Shown here in pieces: positions 1-5,429 of a stretch of 5,429 nucleotides of DNA (within the stretch, counting starts at the first letter, position 1; each line of letters starts with the position of its first letter). The stretch comes from Bilophila wadsworthia ATCC 49260. Its GTDB lineage: Bacteria > Desulfobacterota > Desulfovibrionia > Desulfovibrionales > Desulfovibrionaceae. Under the pieces are notes generated by a model. That model did no database searches and was not told the DNA's origin. It saw nothing but the letters and a program-made list of their open reading frames with translations. Position numbers and translations under genes: made by a program. The stretch is taken from assembly GCF_000701705.1 (NCBI RefSeq), contig NZ_JNJP01000145.1, forward strand, positions 1-5,429, read 5' to 3'.

Positions 1-8
1 CCTTTATC

Positions 9-31
9 GGGGTGGAGGGGAGGGAGGGGGG
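9..31 (+). other. Potential G-quadruplex motif (G-run cluster)
   Basis: Four runs of at least three G lie close together: GGGG at 9-12, GGGG at 17-20, GGG at 22-24 and GGGGGG at 26-31, separated by loops of 4, 1 and 1 bases. This fits the standard G-quadruplex pattern on the plus strand. It lies just beyond the rlmN terminal hairpin, so the rlmN transcript would carry the C-rich complement. Whether it folds in the cell cannot be read from sequence; it may simply be part of the G-rich flank of the hairpin repeat. Confidence 0.45.
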
Positions 32-35
32 AGGT

Positions 36-89
36 TTGGAGGGGGGAAGGGGTACCTTTCTCCAGAAAGGTTCCCCTTCCCCCCTCCAA
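36..89 (-). terminator. Long G/C-rich hairpin after rlmN (repeat family copy 1)
   Basis: Bases 36-61 pair with 64-89 over 26 positions with a single T-T mismatch (53/72), leaving a two-base centre (62-63). Read in the rlmN direction, the hairpin starts two bases after the stop codon. Its lead-in AAGATTGG overlaps the TAA stop itself. There is no U-tract on the far side, where the sequence continues CCAAACCTCCC. It matches the hairpins at 1405-1464 and 5373-5424 in flanks, position and orientation. A role in ending transcription or protecting the mRNA 3' end is inferred from position and structure; the missing U-run argues against a textbook intrinsic terminator. Confidence 0.65.
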
Positions 90-91
90 TC

Positions 92-1165
92 TTACTCTTC
101 ATCCCCTTTTTCTCGCTCCCAATCACTCTTCAGCTGGCCGCAGGCGGCTTTGATGTCCTGCCCCTTGCTTTTGCGGAGGATGGCGGTGACGCCTTTGGAC
201 CAGAGGATTTTTTCGAACGCGAGGATGTCCGCCTCGGTGGGAGCCTTGTAGAGCTGAGTCTCCGAGGGGTTGTAGGCGATGAGGTTGAGCTTGCCCTTGA
301 CCCGGGAAACGAGCTTGGCGAGCTCGCGGGCGTGCTCGGGCTGATCGTTCACGCCGCCGAGCAGGAGATACTCGAAGGTGATGTGCTCGCGCGTCTTGAG
401 CGGATAGCTTTCCAGCGTCGCCATGAGATCGTCGAGATGCCAGTTCGCGGCTTTGGGCATGATCTTGGCGCGGAGATCCTGATTGGGCGCATGAAGCGAG
501 ACGGCAAGGAAGGCGAGGCCGCTGTCGCCGAGTTCGCGCAGGCCCGCCTTGATGCCGCAGGTCGAAACGGTAATGCGGCGGGGGGAGAAATCCATCCCCT
601 TGTCGTGGTTCAGCATCTCAAGGGCGCGGGTGGTTTCGCGCAGGTTGAGCAGAGGCTCGCCCATGCCCATGAAGACGAGGTTGCGGATAATGGGGTGGTC
701 GATGCGGTTGTCGCCGAGCCGCATACGGGCCACGAGAACCTGGCTCAGGATTTCCCCGGCGGTCATGTTGCGGATAAAGCCCATCGTGCCCGTGCTGCAA
801 AACGTGCAGCCCATCGCGCAGCCGATTTGCGAAGACACGCACTGGGCGATCCGGACGGAACCGTCCTGCCCCGTGCTCGGGAGGATGACCGTCTCCACCA
901 ACGCGCCGTCCCGCAGCCGAAGCAACAGTTTTTCCGTGCCGTCGGATGAGGTCTGCACCGTCACGATCTCGGGAAGCACGATTTCCGCGACTTCCGCAAG
1001 TTTGGCGCGGAGCTGCTTGGAAACGTCGGTCATGGCGTCGAATGAGGTAGCGTGCTTTTGCCAGATCCACTGCCAGACTTGCGCGGCCCGGAATTTAGGC
1101 TGGCCGAGATCCTCCACGATGAAGCGTTCAAGCTCGGGGAACGTCAGATTCAGAATGTCTATCAT
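92..1165 (-). CDS. rlmN: Dual-specificity 23S rRNA / tRNA adenine-C2 methyltransferase RlmN
   Basis: A 357-residue radical-SAM enzyme that methylates C2 of A2503 in 23S rRNA and A37 in a subset of tRNAs, in the cytoplasm. The 4Fe-4S motif CAMGCTFC has its cysteines at residues 116, 120 and 123. C109 (in AQCVSSQIGC) and C342 (in AACGQL) match the two further catalytic cysteines of the family, the one near the cluster and the C-terminal one that carries the transferred methyl group. The SAM-binding MGMGEP lies at 166-171. The N-terminal helical domain begins MIDILNLTFPELERF, as expected for the family, which decides the start. An in-frame open stretch continues 103 codons upstream to 1474 with other ATGs at 1306 and 1261, but it runs through a hairpin repeat and looks non-coding. 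No clear Shine-Dalgarno precedes the chosen ATG. Length is normal for the family. The hairpin at 36-89 follows immediately. Confidence 0.96.
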   Translation of the reverse strand: MIDILNLTFPELERFIVEDLGQPKFRAAQVWQWIWQKHATSFDAMTDVSKQLRAKLAEVAEIVLPEIVTVQTSSDGTEKLLLRLRDGALVETVILPSTGQDGSVRIAQCVSSQIGCAMGCTFCSTGTMGFIRNMTAGEILSQVLVARMRLGDNRIDHPIIRNLVFMGMGEPLLNLRETTRALEMLNHDKGMDFSPRRITVSTCGIKAGLRELGDSGLAFLAVSLHAPNQDLRAKIMPKAANWHLDDLMATLESYPLKTREHITFEYLLLGGVNDQPEHARELAKLVSRVKGKLNLIAYNPSETQLYKAPTEADILAFEKILWSKGVTAILRKSKGQDIKAACGQLKSDWEREKGDEE

Positions 1166-1404
1166 GCGCGTTGCGTTGCTCTGCGGATAAGGTGAATAAA
1201 AAGCTCGGGAACAGCCCGGATCGCTATGCCGCCCCGACGGTATGCCGAAAGCGGTACTCATTCCGGCCTGTGCCGGATAGGGCGGGAACTCCGCCTCAAG
1301 CCGCATATCCTTTTTTCGAATCTTGGGAAAGTCGGCAACAGGGATTCGATAAACGCGAAAGCCTTTGAAGTGGAGAGGGGAGGGCGCGAGCCGCGTGGAC
1401 AGGT
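1166..1404 (-). other. rlmN leader region with two small tandem hairpins
   Basis: This non-coding stretch lies between the terminal hairpin of the HD gene and rlmN. Two short G/C hairpins sit side by side: 1263-1267 pairs with 1272-1276 around a 4-base loop, and 1281-1285 pairs with 1291-1295 around a 5-base loop. I found no convincing -35/-10 pair for rlmN. The stretch 1275-1289 recurs with one difference at 3757-3771 upstream of rdgB. The reading frame of rlmN is open across the region, but composition, the repeat and lack of family similarity argue against translation. rlmN may be transcribed from a promoter here that I do not recognise, or by read-through from the upstream gene. Confidence 0.35.
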
Positions 1405-1464
1405 TTGGGGAGGGGGAGGAGAAACGTGGGGCCCCTTCTTTAAGTTTCTCCTCCCCCTCCCCAA
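1405..1464 (-). terminator. Long G/C-rich hairpin after the HD gene (repeat family copy 2)
   Basis: Bases 1405-1425 pair perfectly with 1444-1464 (21 base pairs) around an 18-base loop that contains the palindrome GGGGCCCC (1428-1435). Read from the HD gene, it begins 28 bases after the stop, preceded by TTGAGATTGGGG and followed by CCAAACCTG. The same lead-in and exit occur at the hairpins after rlmN and rimO. No U-tract follows. It probably separates the HD gene transcript from rlmN, but this is inferred from structure and position only. Confidence 0.65.
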
Positions 1465-1492
1465 TCTCAACCAATCATCAATCTGAATCGAA

Positions 1493-2827
1493 CTACTTCA
1501 GCTTTGCCGCATAATTCTTGACGAAAGCGATGGCGGAATCGCGGTCGGTGACCTCTCCGGCGACCTGCGCCTTGAGAAGGGCTTCGCGGATGGTGCCCAC
1601 GGCGGGTCCGGGAGGCAGGCTGGTGTACTCCATGATTTCGTTGCCGTTGAGGAGCGGTTCAAGCAACAACTCGTCCGTCTCGGCGCGGGTGAGGTACTTG
1701 GAATTATGGTTGAAGTAGGTGTAGCTGCCGTCGCGGGCCTCGATATCGGCGCGGCACATGGCGATCAGGCGCTCGGTTTCGGGCAGGGCCTTGAAACGGC
1801 GGATGCCGCGGTCCGTCAGCATGAAGTGGAACATCATGTGATGCCGCACGAGATGGCAGATAAGGTCAATGTCCTCGGACGTGAAGTGCAGGCGGCGCAG
1901 GATTTTGCGGGTTACGCCGGCGCCCACGCGGTGGTGCTGGTAGAATGTCCAGCGGCCGTTGAGGTGTTCGGCGGTGTAGAGCTTGCCCACATCGTGGAAC
2001 ATGGTGGCGAGGGTGCCGTACCAGTCCATGCTGAACCCTTCTTCGGGGTAGCGCTTCATGCACTCGATGGTGTGGTCAAACACGCTTTCGATGTCCCCGT
2101 CGTCGTTGCGCTCTTGCTTAATGCAGGACAGGGCGGCGATTTCGGGCATGAGGCCGTGCAGAAGCTGGGCTTCAAAGAGGAGCTGCACGAACTTCCACAT
2201 GGATTCGGCGGCGACCTTGCGCCATTCTTCCATGATTTCGCGGGCGGGCACGTAGTCGAGGATACGGTTGGCGGACTGGATGATGCTCACCCACGTGTGC
2301 GGGTTGACGGGCAAATCGAAGTTCGCCGCGTAGCGCAGGGCACGGATGGCGAGCAGGTAGTTCTTGGCGAGCGTCTTGCTCGGCAGGCCGACCAGCTTGA
2401 CGCTTCCGGCCTTGTCGAAGTCTTCGAACTCCTTAGCTTCGGGGTCGTTGGTGTTGGAGCTTTTGAGCTGGCCCTTGAGCTGGAGTTCGGCGAGGAGGCG
2501 CGCAAGGCGCGGCGTGATGCGGAGCTGGCTCATTTCCGGATGGGAGGCGTCCTCAACATCCGTACTATAGAAACGCAGGGTGACGCCGTTTTCCTGAAGC
2601 ATGGCCATAGCGCCTTCTTCAGTGTAGGGGACGGCGTTGGGGAAAATTTTGAAGAGGGTTTCCGTATCGCAGGCACAGGCGATGTCCACGTCGAATACGC
2701 CGGTTTTTTCGAAGATCAGGCCCTGCAGCGGCGCATTGATGGCATAGGCGTCGTAGCCGTTGCGCATGATGGCCTTGCAGAGCGTGGTCCCGGTCTTGAT
2801 TTTATCCATGAGGGTGGCTTGATCCAT
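1493..2827 (-). CDS. CCA tRNA nucleotidyltransferase-like HD-domain protein with degenerate nucleotidyltransferase head
   Basis: A 444-residue protein with the layout of bacterial CCA-adding enzymes or poly(A) polymerases: head at about 15-100, neck at about 150-240, HD domain at about 245-370. In the head, GYDAYAI..DVDIAC aligns with the family's GGxVRD...DhD motif. The acidic pair D46/D48 is kept, but GG becomes N31-A32 and the R-D pair becomes Q35-G36. The nucleotide-selecting EDxxR motif, expected just before IRALRYAANF (161-170), reads KNYLL (155-159). No RRDFTINAMA-type segment is visible. The HD core is complete: H252 (FDHT), H278-D279 (FHDVGK), H298/H299 (FYQHHRVGA), H329/H330 and D361 (CRADIEA). 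I infer a metal-dependent phosphohydrolase, perhaps acting on RNA ends or nucleotides, that does not add CCA; automatic annotation may well call it a tRNA nucleotidyltransferase. The start was chosen for its AGGAGA (2835-2840) seven bases upstream; an ATG at 2911 lacks this and lies at the promoter. A hairpin follows at 1405-1464. Confidence 0.85.
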   Translation of the reverse strand: MDQATLMDKIKTGTTLCKAIMRNGYDAYAINAPLQGLIFEKTGVFDVDIACACDTETLFKIFPNAVPYTEEGAMAMLQENGVTLRFYSTDVEDASHPEMSQLRITPRLARLLAELQLKGQLKSSNTNDPEAKEFEDFDKAGSVKLVGLPSKTLAKNYLLAIRALRYAANFDLPVNPHTWVSIIQSANRILDYVPAREIMEEWRKVAAESMWKFVQLLFEAQLLHGLMPEIAALSCIKQERNDDGDIESVFDHTIECMKRYPEEGFSMDWYGTLATMFHDVGKLYTAEHLNGRWTFYQHHRVGAGVTRKILRRLHFTSEDIDLICHLVRHHMMFHFMLTDRGIRRFKALPETERLIAMCRADIEARDGSYTYFNHNSKYLTRAETDELLLEPLLNGNEIMEYTSLPPGPAVGTIREALLKAQVAGEVTDRDSAIAFVKNYAAKLK

Positions 2828-2834
2828 GAACTGT

Positions 2835-2840
2835 TCTCCT
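2835..2840 (-). promoter_or_regulatory. Shine-Dalgarno of the HD-domain gene
   Basis: AGGAGA on the complement strand lies seven bases before the ATG at 2827. It is the reason for preferring this start over the in-frame ATG at 2911, which would add 28 residues that do not resemble the family. Confidence 0.8.
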
Positions 2841-2912
2841 GTCTGTCGGATAGCGGCATAATACCCATACAAGGGCGGTTTCCGTTGAAAAGCCGTCCTT
2901 CCCGTGGGCATC

Positions 2913-2942
2913 AGTATACTCTTTAAGTAGGGTTTTTGTCAG
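2913..2942 (-). promoter_or_regulatory. Sigma70-type promoter for the HD-domain gene
   Basis: On the complement strand, CTGACA (2937-2942) and TATACT (2913-2918) are separated by 18 bases, each matching the sigma70 consensus at five of six positions. Transcription would start near 2906, giving a leader of about 80 bases to the ATG at 2827. In that leader 2893-2900 and 2871-2878 can form a weak 8-bp stem with one mismatch. I see no strong terminator between the rdgB stop and this promoter, so the HD gene may also receive read-through from rdgB. Confidence 0.55.
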
Positions 2943-2971
2943 CCCCAAAGTCACAGTCGGACGCGGAAAAG

Positions 2972-3634
2972 TCAAGCTCTCTTCCGGAGATACCCTTCCC
3001 AGAAGGAGGGCCAGAGGCGCAGCAGCTCGCGCAGGGCCTTGGCCCTGTGGCTGCGGCTCATTTTTTCTTCCGGGGACATTTCGGCGGCGGTGAGGCCCAG
3101 CTCGGGATCGAGGAAAACGGGATCGTAGCCGAAGCCGTTTTTGCCGCGCGGGGAGCAGGCGACGCTGCCTTCCCAGGTGCCGGGGGCGATGAGGGTTTCG
3201 CCTTCGGGCGTACAGACGGCGACGACGGTGCGGAAGCGCGCCGAACGGTTCCACAGCCGCACGGACGACAGGGCCGCAAGGAGCTTCATCGTATTGCGTT
3301 CGTCCTTGGTGGCGCCGGGCAGATCCGGCATGTCCTCGCTGTAGCGGGCGGAGTACACGCCGGGTGCGCCGTTGAGGGCATCCACTTCGAGCCCGGAATC
3401 GTCGGCAATGGCGACAAGGCCGGTGCGCTTGGAAACTTCGCGGGCCTTGAGCAGGGCGTTTTCTTCAAAAGTGGTGCCCGTTTCCTCCACTTCGGGAAGA
3501 TCGGGGAAGGCGTCCAGTCCGACGACGCGCAGGCCGAAGGCGCGCAGCGGCTCCGCCAGTTCGCGGACTTTGCCCTGGTTGCGTGTGGCGAGGACGATGG
3601 TAACGGGTTCCGTATCGTGAGGCTGTTCGCTCAT
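2972..3634 (-). CDS. rdgB: RdgB/HAM1 family dITP/XTP pyrophosphatase
   Basis: A 220-residue house-cleaning enzyme that hydrolyses ITP, dITP and XTP to the monophosphate and pyrophosphate, keeping deaminated purines out of DNA and RNA; cytoplasmic and Mg-dependent. The family signatures appear in order: LATRNQGKVREL (15-26, the nucleotide-binding TxNxxK region), EETGTTFEENALLKA (50-64), ADDSGLEVDAL (77-87, with catalytic acidic residues D78/D79), GAPGVYSARY (89-98), GKNGFGYDPVF (164-174, base recognition) and SHRAKAL (195-201). Length is slightly above the roughly 200 usual for the family. The start at 3634 has AAGGAG (3641-3646) six bases upstream; the ATG at 3676 adds 14 unlikely residues. 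It lies 144 bases before the HD gene on the same strand and is divergent from rimO. Confidence 0.96.
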   Translation of the reverse strand: MSEQPHDTEPVTIVLATRNQGKVRELAEPLRAFGLRVVGLDAFPDLPEVEETGTTFEENALLKAREVSKRTGLVAIADDSGLEVDALNGAPGVYSARYSEDMPDLPGATKDERNTMKLLAALSSVRLWNRSARFRTVVAVCTPEGETLIAPGTWEGSVACSPRGKNGFGYDPVFLDPELGLTAAEMSPEEKMSRSHRAKALRELLRLWPSFWEGYLRKRA

Positions 3635-4047
3635 GGTCTGCTCCTTGCGCATTGCCGCTATATTGCGTACCACCAACGGGTCGTGCGGCGAACTCTCGCG
3701 CCGCGCAGTTTGCCGCCAATCCTATGCTCCGTCAACAGGTTGGGCGTTGCTTTTCGGGAAAGGGCGGGAACCCTGCCGTGGAATATTCCTTCGTCCGGCC
3801 CCGCCCGCAAATCGTTTCCTGACGCGAAGCCGCGCTGGAGCCTTCCGGCTGAGAGAAAAACATCCCATTGCCGCCCGCTCAAAGGGAATGATAAGAAGAG
3901 GCATGGGATTCTTTCCCGGTAATGGGAAAAACGTTTATTAAGGTTGAGGTCGGAACCTCCCCTTTTATATGAGTGCGTTTTCCTGTTTTTGAAGCCATAC
4001 GACATCCCGCTGCTGTGCGGCAGCGTTGTCCTAGAATGAGGTGCGTC
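3635..4047. other. Divergent intergenic region between rdgB and rimO
   Basis: These 413 bases separate two divergent genes, and I see no convincing gene in them. Open frames exist on both strands but lack a usable ribosome binding site with a plausible protein. The rdgB side has AAGGAG at 3641-3646, an 8-bp hairpin (3683-3690 with 3699-3706, one G-T pair), and a weak promoter candidate on the complement strand: TTGACG (3730-3735), 17-base spacer, CAAACT (3707-3712). The rimO side has a candidate promoter at 3944-3971. In the middle TTTCCC (3912-3917) and GGGAAA (3924-3929) form a perfect inverted repeat with a 6-base gap, a possible operator or small hairpin. The length would allow a regulatory RNA, but nothing in the sequence identifies one. 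Confidence 0.5.
3944..3971 (+). promoter_or_regulatory. Candidate promoter for rimO
   Basis: TTGAGG (3944-3949) and TATATG (3966-3971) are 16 bases apart, each matching the sigma70 consensus at four of six positions. Transcription would begin near 3978 and give a leader of about 70 bases. The spacer holds a short inverted repeat, GAGGT (3946-3950) with ACCTC (3955-3959). This is a modest match and the only reasonable candidate I found close to rimO. Confidence 0.35.
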
Positions 4048-5349
4048 ATGTCCGTTTCCCTGCGTTGTTATTCCACAAGCCTCGGCTGCCCGAAGAACCG
4101 GGTGGACACTGAGCGTCTTCTCGGTTCCCTTGGGGTGGCGCTGGTTCCTGTCGAGTCGCCGGATGAGGCCGAGCTTGTTTTCATCAATACCTGTGCCTTC
4201 ATCCAGCCCGCCACGGAGGAATCCGTGCGGACGATTGCGCAGGCCATCGCCGACATCGAGGAGCTGCCCAAGCGTCCGTTGCTGGCGGTCGCCGGGTGTC
4301 TCGTGGGGCGTTACCACGCGGAAGATCTGGCACCTGAGCTGCCCGAAGTGGATCTCTGGCTGGACAACAGCGATCTGGAGGCGTGGCCCGCCATGCTCGC
4401 GCGCAAGCTCGGCCTTCCCGAACCCACGGTTCCGGGCCGTATCCTGAGCACCGGGCCGTCTTACGCATGGCTCAAGATCAGCGACGGCTGCCGCCATGCC
4501 TGTTCGTTCTGCGCCATCCCCAATATCCGGGGCGGGCACCGCTCCCACTGCAAGGACATGATCGTCCGCGAGGCCCGCGCCCTGCTGGATCAGGGGGTCA
4601 AGGAACTGAATCTCGTGGCGCAGGATCTCACGGAATGGGGGTGTGATCTCGACGGCAAGCAGGATCTCCGTACTCTGCTCGACGGCCTCCTGCCGTTGCC
4701 GGGCCTCGAACGCCTGCGCCTCATGTATCTTTACCCCGCCGGAATGACGCATGAAATGCTCAAGTATCTGCGCGAGGCGGGCAAGCCGTTCGTACCGTAC
4801 TTTGACGTCCCTGTGCAGCATTCCCATCCGGACGTCCTGTCCCGCATGGGCCGCCCCTTTGCGCGCAACCCCCGCGAGGCCATTGACCGCATCCGCAACG
4901 TATTCCCTGAAGCCGCCCTGCGCACGAGCATCATGGTCGGGTTCCCCGGTGAAACGGAGGAGCATTTTGAACATCTGCGCGAGTTCATCGAAGAGGTGCG
5001 TTTCCAGCATCTCGGGGTGTTCGCCTATCGCGCCGAAGAAGGGACGCCCGCCGCCGCCATGCCCGATCAGGTCGAAGACCGCGTGAAGGAATGGCGCCGC
5101 GATTTGCTCATGGAAGCGCAGGCCGACATCAGCGCTGAGTGGCTTTCCCGGTTTGAAGGCGACCGCCTGCCTATCCTCGTGGATGCGCCCCATCCGGAGT
5201 GGCCCGGCCTGCACACCGGGCGGGCGTGGTTTCAAGCTCCCGAAATCGACGGTATGGTTTACATCAGCGGCCCCGGCGTCGAGCCCGGCGCGCTCGTTGA
5301 TGCCGACATCGTCGAGTGCCGCGACTACGATCTGGTTGCGCTTGCGTAG
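4048..5349 (+). CDS. rimO: Ribosomal protein S12 methylthiotransferase RimO
   Basis: A 433-residue radical-SAM methylthiotransferase that adds a methylthio group to the conserved aspartate of ribosomal protein S12. The N-terminal UPF0004 domain carries the three cysteines of the auxiliary 4Fe-4S cluster: C14 (SLGCPKN), C49 (INTCAF) and C84 (AGCL). The radical-SAM motif CRHACSFC gives C148, C152 and C155, followed by AIPNIRGG as in RimO. Later family blocks are DVPVQHSHPDVLSRMGR (253-269) and MVGFPGETEEHF (296-307), then a C-terminal TRAM domain (about 365-433). SLGCPKN with AIPNIRG and the length favour RimO over the tRNA enzyme MiaB. The start at 4048 follows GAGGT (4038-4042) by five bases and gives the usual short lead before the first cysteine; ATGs at 3973 and 4036 are in frame, but the latter overlaps the binding site. 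It is transcribed away from rdgB and followed 23 bases later by the hairpin at 5373-5424. Confidence 0.95.
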   Translation: MSVSLRCYSTSLGCPKNRVDTERLLGSLGVALVPVESPDEAELVFINTCAFIQPATEESVRTIAQAIADIEELPKRPLLAVAGCLVGRYHAEDLAPELPEVDLWLDNSDLEAWPAMLARKLGLPEPTVPGRILSTGPSYAWLKISDGCRHACSFCAIPNIRGGHRSHCKDMIVREARALLDQGVKELNLVAQDLTEWGCDLDGKQDLRTLLDGLLPLPGLERLRLMYLYPAGMTHEMLKYLREAGKPFVPYFDVPVQHSHPDVLSRMGRPFARNPREAIDRIRNVFPEAALRTSIMVGFPGETEEHFEHLREFIEEVRFQHLGVFAYRAEEGTPAAAMPDQVEDRVKEWRRDLLMEAQADISAEWLSRFEGDRLPILVDAPHPEWPGLHTGRAWFQAPEIDGMVYISGPGVEPGALVDADIVECRDYDLVALA

Positions 5350-5372
5350 TTGGGGAGGAAAGGATTTGAAGA

Positions 5373-5424
5373 TTGGGGAAGGGGAGGGGCCCCTTTTGAA
5401 AAAGGGGCCCCTCCCCTTCCCCAA
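5373..5424 (+). terminator. Perfect 25-bp G/C-rich hairpin after rimO (repeat family copy 3)
   Basis: Bases 5373-5397 are the exact reverse complement of 5400-5424, leaving only GA (5398-5399) between them; in RNA the loop would open to include some of the TTTT/AAAA. The rimO stop is 23 bases upstream. It is preceded by TTGAAGATT and followed by ACCCC at the window end, as in the other two copies. A smaller nested hairpin is possible, AAGGGG (5379-5384) with CCCCTT (5390-5395) around a 5-base loop and ending in T-T (5396-5397). It would be a better conventional terminator than the full stem, which has no U-tract after it. Termination is inferred. Confidence 0.7.
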
Positions 5425-5429
5425 ACCCC

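Noticed and set aside
51..56. GGTACC palindrome inside the first hairpin
   Set aside because: A six-base palindrome inside the hairpin arm is expected by chance; nothing else points to a binding site.
36..89. Hairpin read as terminal inverted repeats of an insertion sequence
   Set aside because: The arms are separated by only two bases, no transposase is present, and the same structure recurs behind other genes; a structured 3'-end repeat fits better.
1706..2926. Long plus-strand open frame antisense to the HD-domain gene (406 codons)
   Set aside because: It mirrors the codon pattern of the real gene on the complement strand, is rich in simple G/V/A/H/E residues and shows no family motif; the complement-strand product has clear HD motifs and a ribosome binding site.
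3722..3904. 60-codon complement-strand open frame in the divergent region
   Set aside because: There is no good ribosome binding site or similarity, and the product is arginine- and proline-rich as expected of random GC-rich sequence.
2936..3922. Long plus-strand open frame antisense to rdgB (328 codons)
   Set aside because: The complement strand encodes an unmistakable RdgB; this frame is low-complexity and runs across the intergenic region without recognisable features.
3635..4047. Possible tRNA or riboswitch in the 413-base gap
   Set aside because: No T-loop GTTCGA-type motif, cloverleaf or known riboswitch core could be recognised by eye on either strand.
3658..5424. 588-codon complement-strand open frame antisense to rimO
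   Set aside because: It covers rimO, the intergenic region and the terminal hairpin, has no recognisable domain, and is typical of stop-poor antisense frames in GC-rich genes.

Overview
The window looks like chromosomal housekeeping DNA from a GC-rich anaerobic or microaerophilic bacterium. The style of the RlmN, RdgB and RimO proteins, the HD protein with a CCA-enzyme-like front end, and the very G/C-rich hairpins after genes all recall Desulfovibrionaceae (Desulfovibrio, Bilophila and relatives). That placement is inference from memory of the families, not a search result. No phage, insertion sequence, CRISPR array, tRNA or rRNA was seen.

Layout, left to right. Positions 1-89 hold a G-run cluster and a long hairpin directly behind rlmN. 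The complement strand carries rlmN (92-1165), a 327-base gap with a second hairpin of the same family, a CCA tRNA nucleotidyltransferase-like HD-domain gene (1493-2827), a 144-base gap with a good sigma70-type promoter, and rdgB (2972-3634). A 413-base divergent intergenic region (3635-4047) separates these from rimO on the plus strand (4048-5349), which is followed by a third hairpin of the family at the window edge.

The genes share a theme of translation and nucleotide quality. RlmN methylates 23S rRNA A2503 and A37 of some tRNAs. RimO methylthiolates ribosomal protein S12. The HD protein descends from the tRNA CCA-end enzyme family. RdgB removes ITP, dITP and XTP from the nucleotide pool. 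RlmN and RimO are both radical-SAM iron-sulfur enzymes. Spacing and separate hairpins suggest mostly separate transcription units, not one operon.

Two things deserve a second look. First, three long, almost perfect G/C-rich hairpins sit 2-28 bases behind three of the four stop codons, all in the same orientation relative to their gene. They share flanks (AGATTGG before, CCAAACC after) while their arm sequences vary with pairing kept. They look like a dispersed, structured 3'-end element without a normal U-tract. Second, the CCA-like protein has lost the GGxxRD and EDxxR signatures needed for nucleotide addition but keeps DxD and a complete HD phosphohydrolase core, so it is probably not a CCA-adding enzyme.
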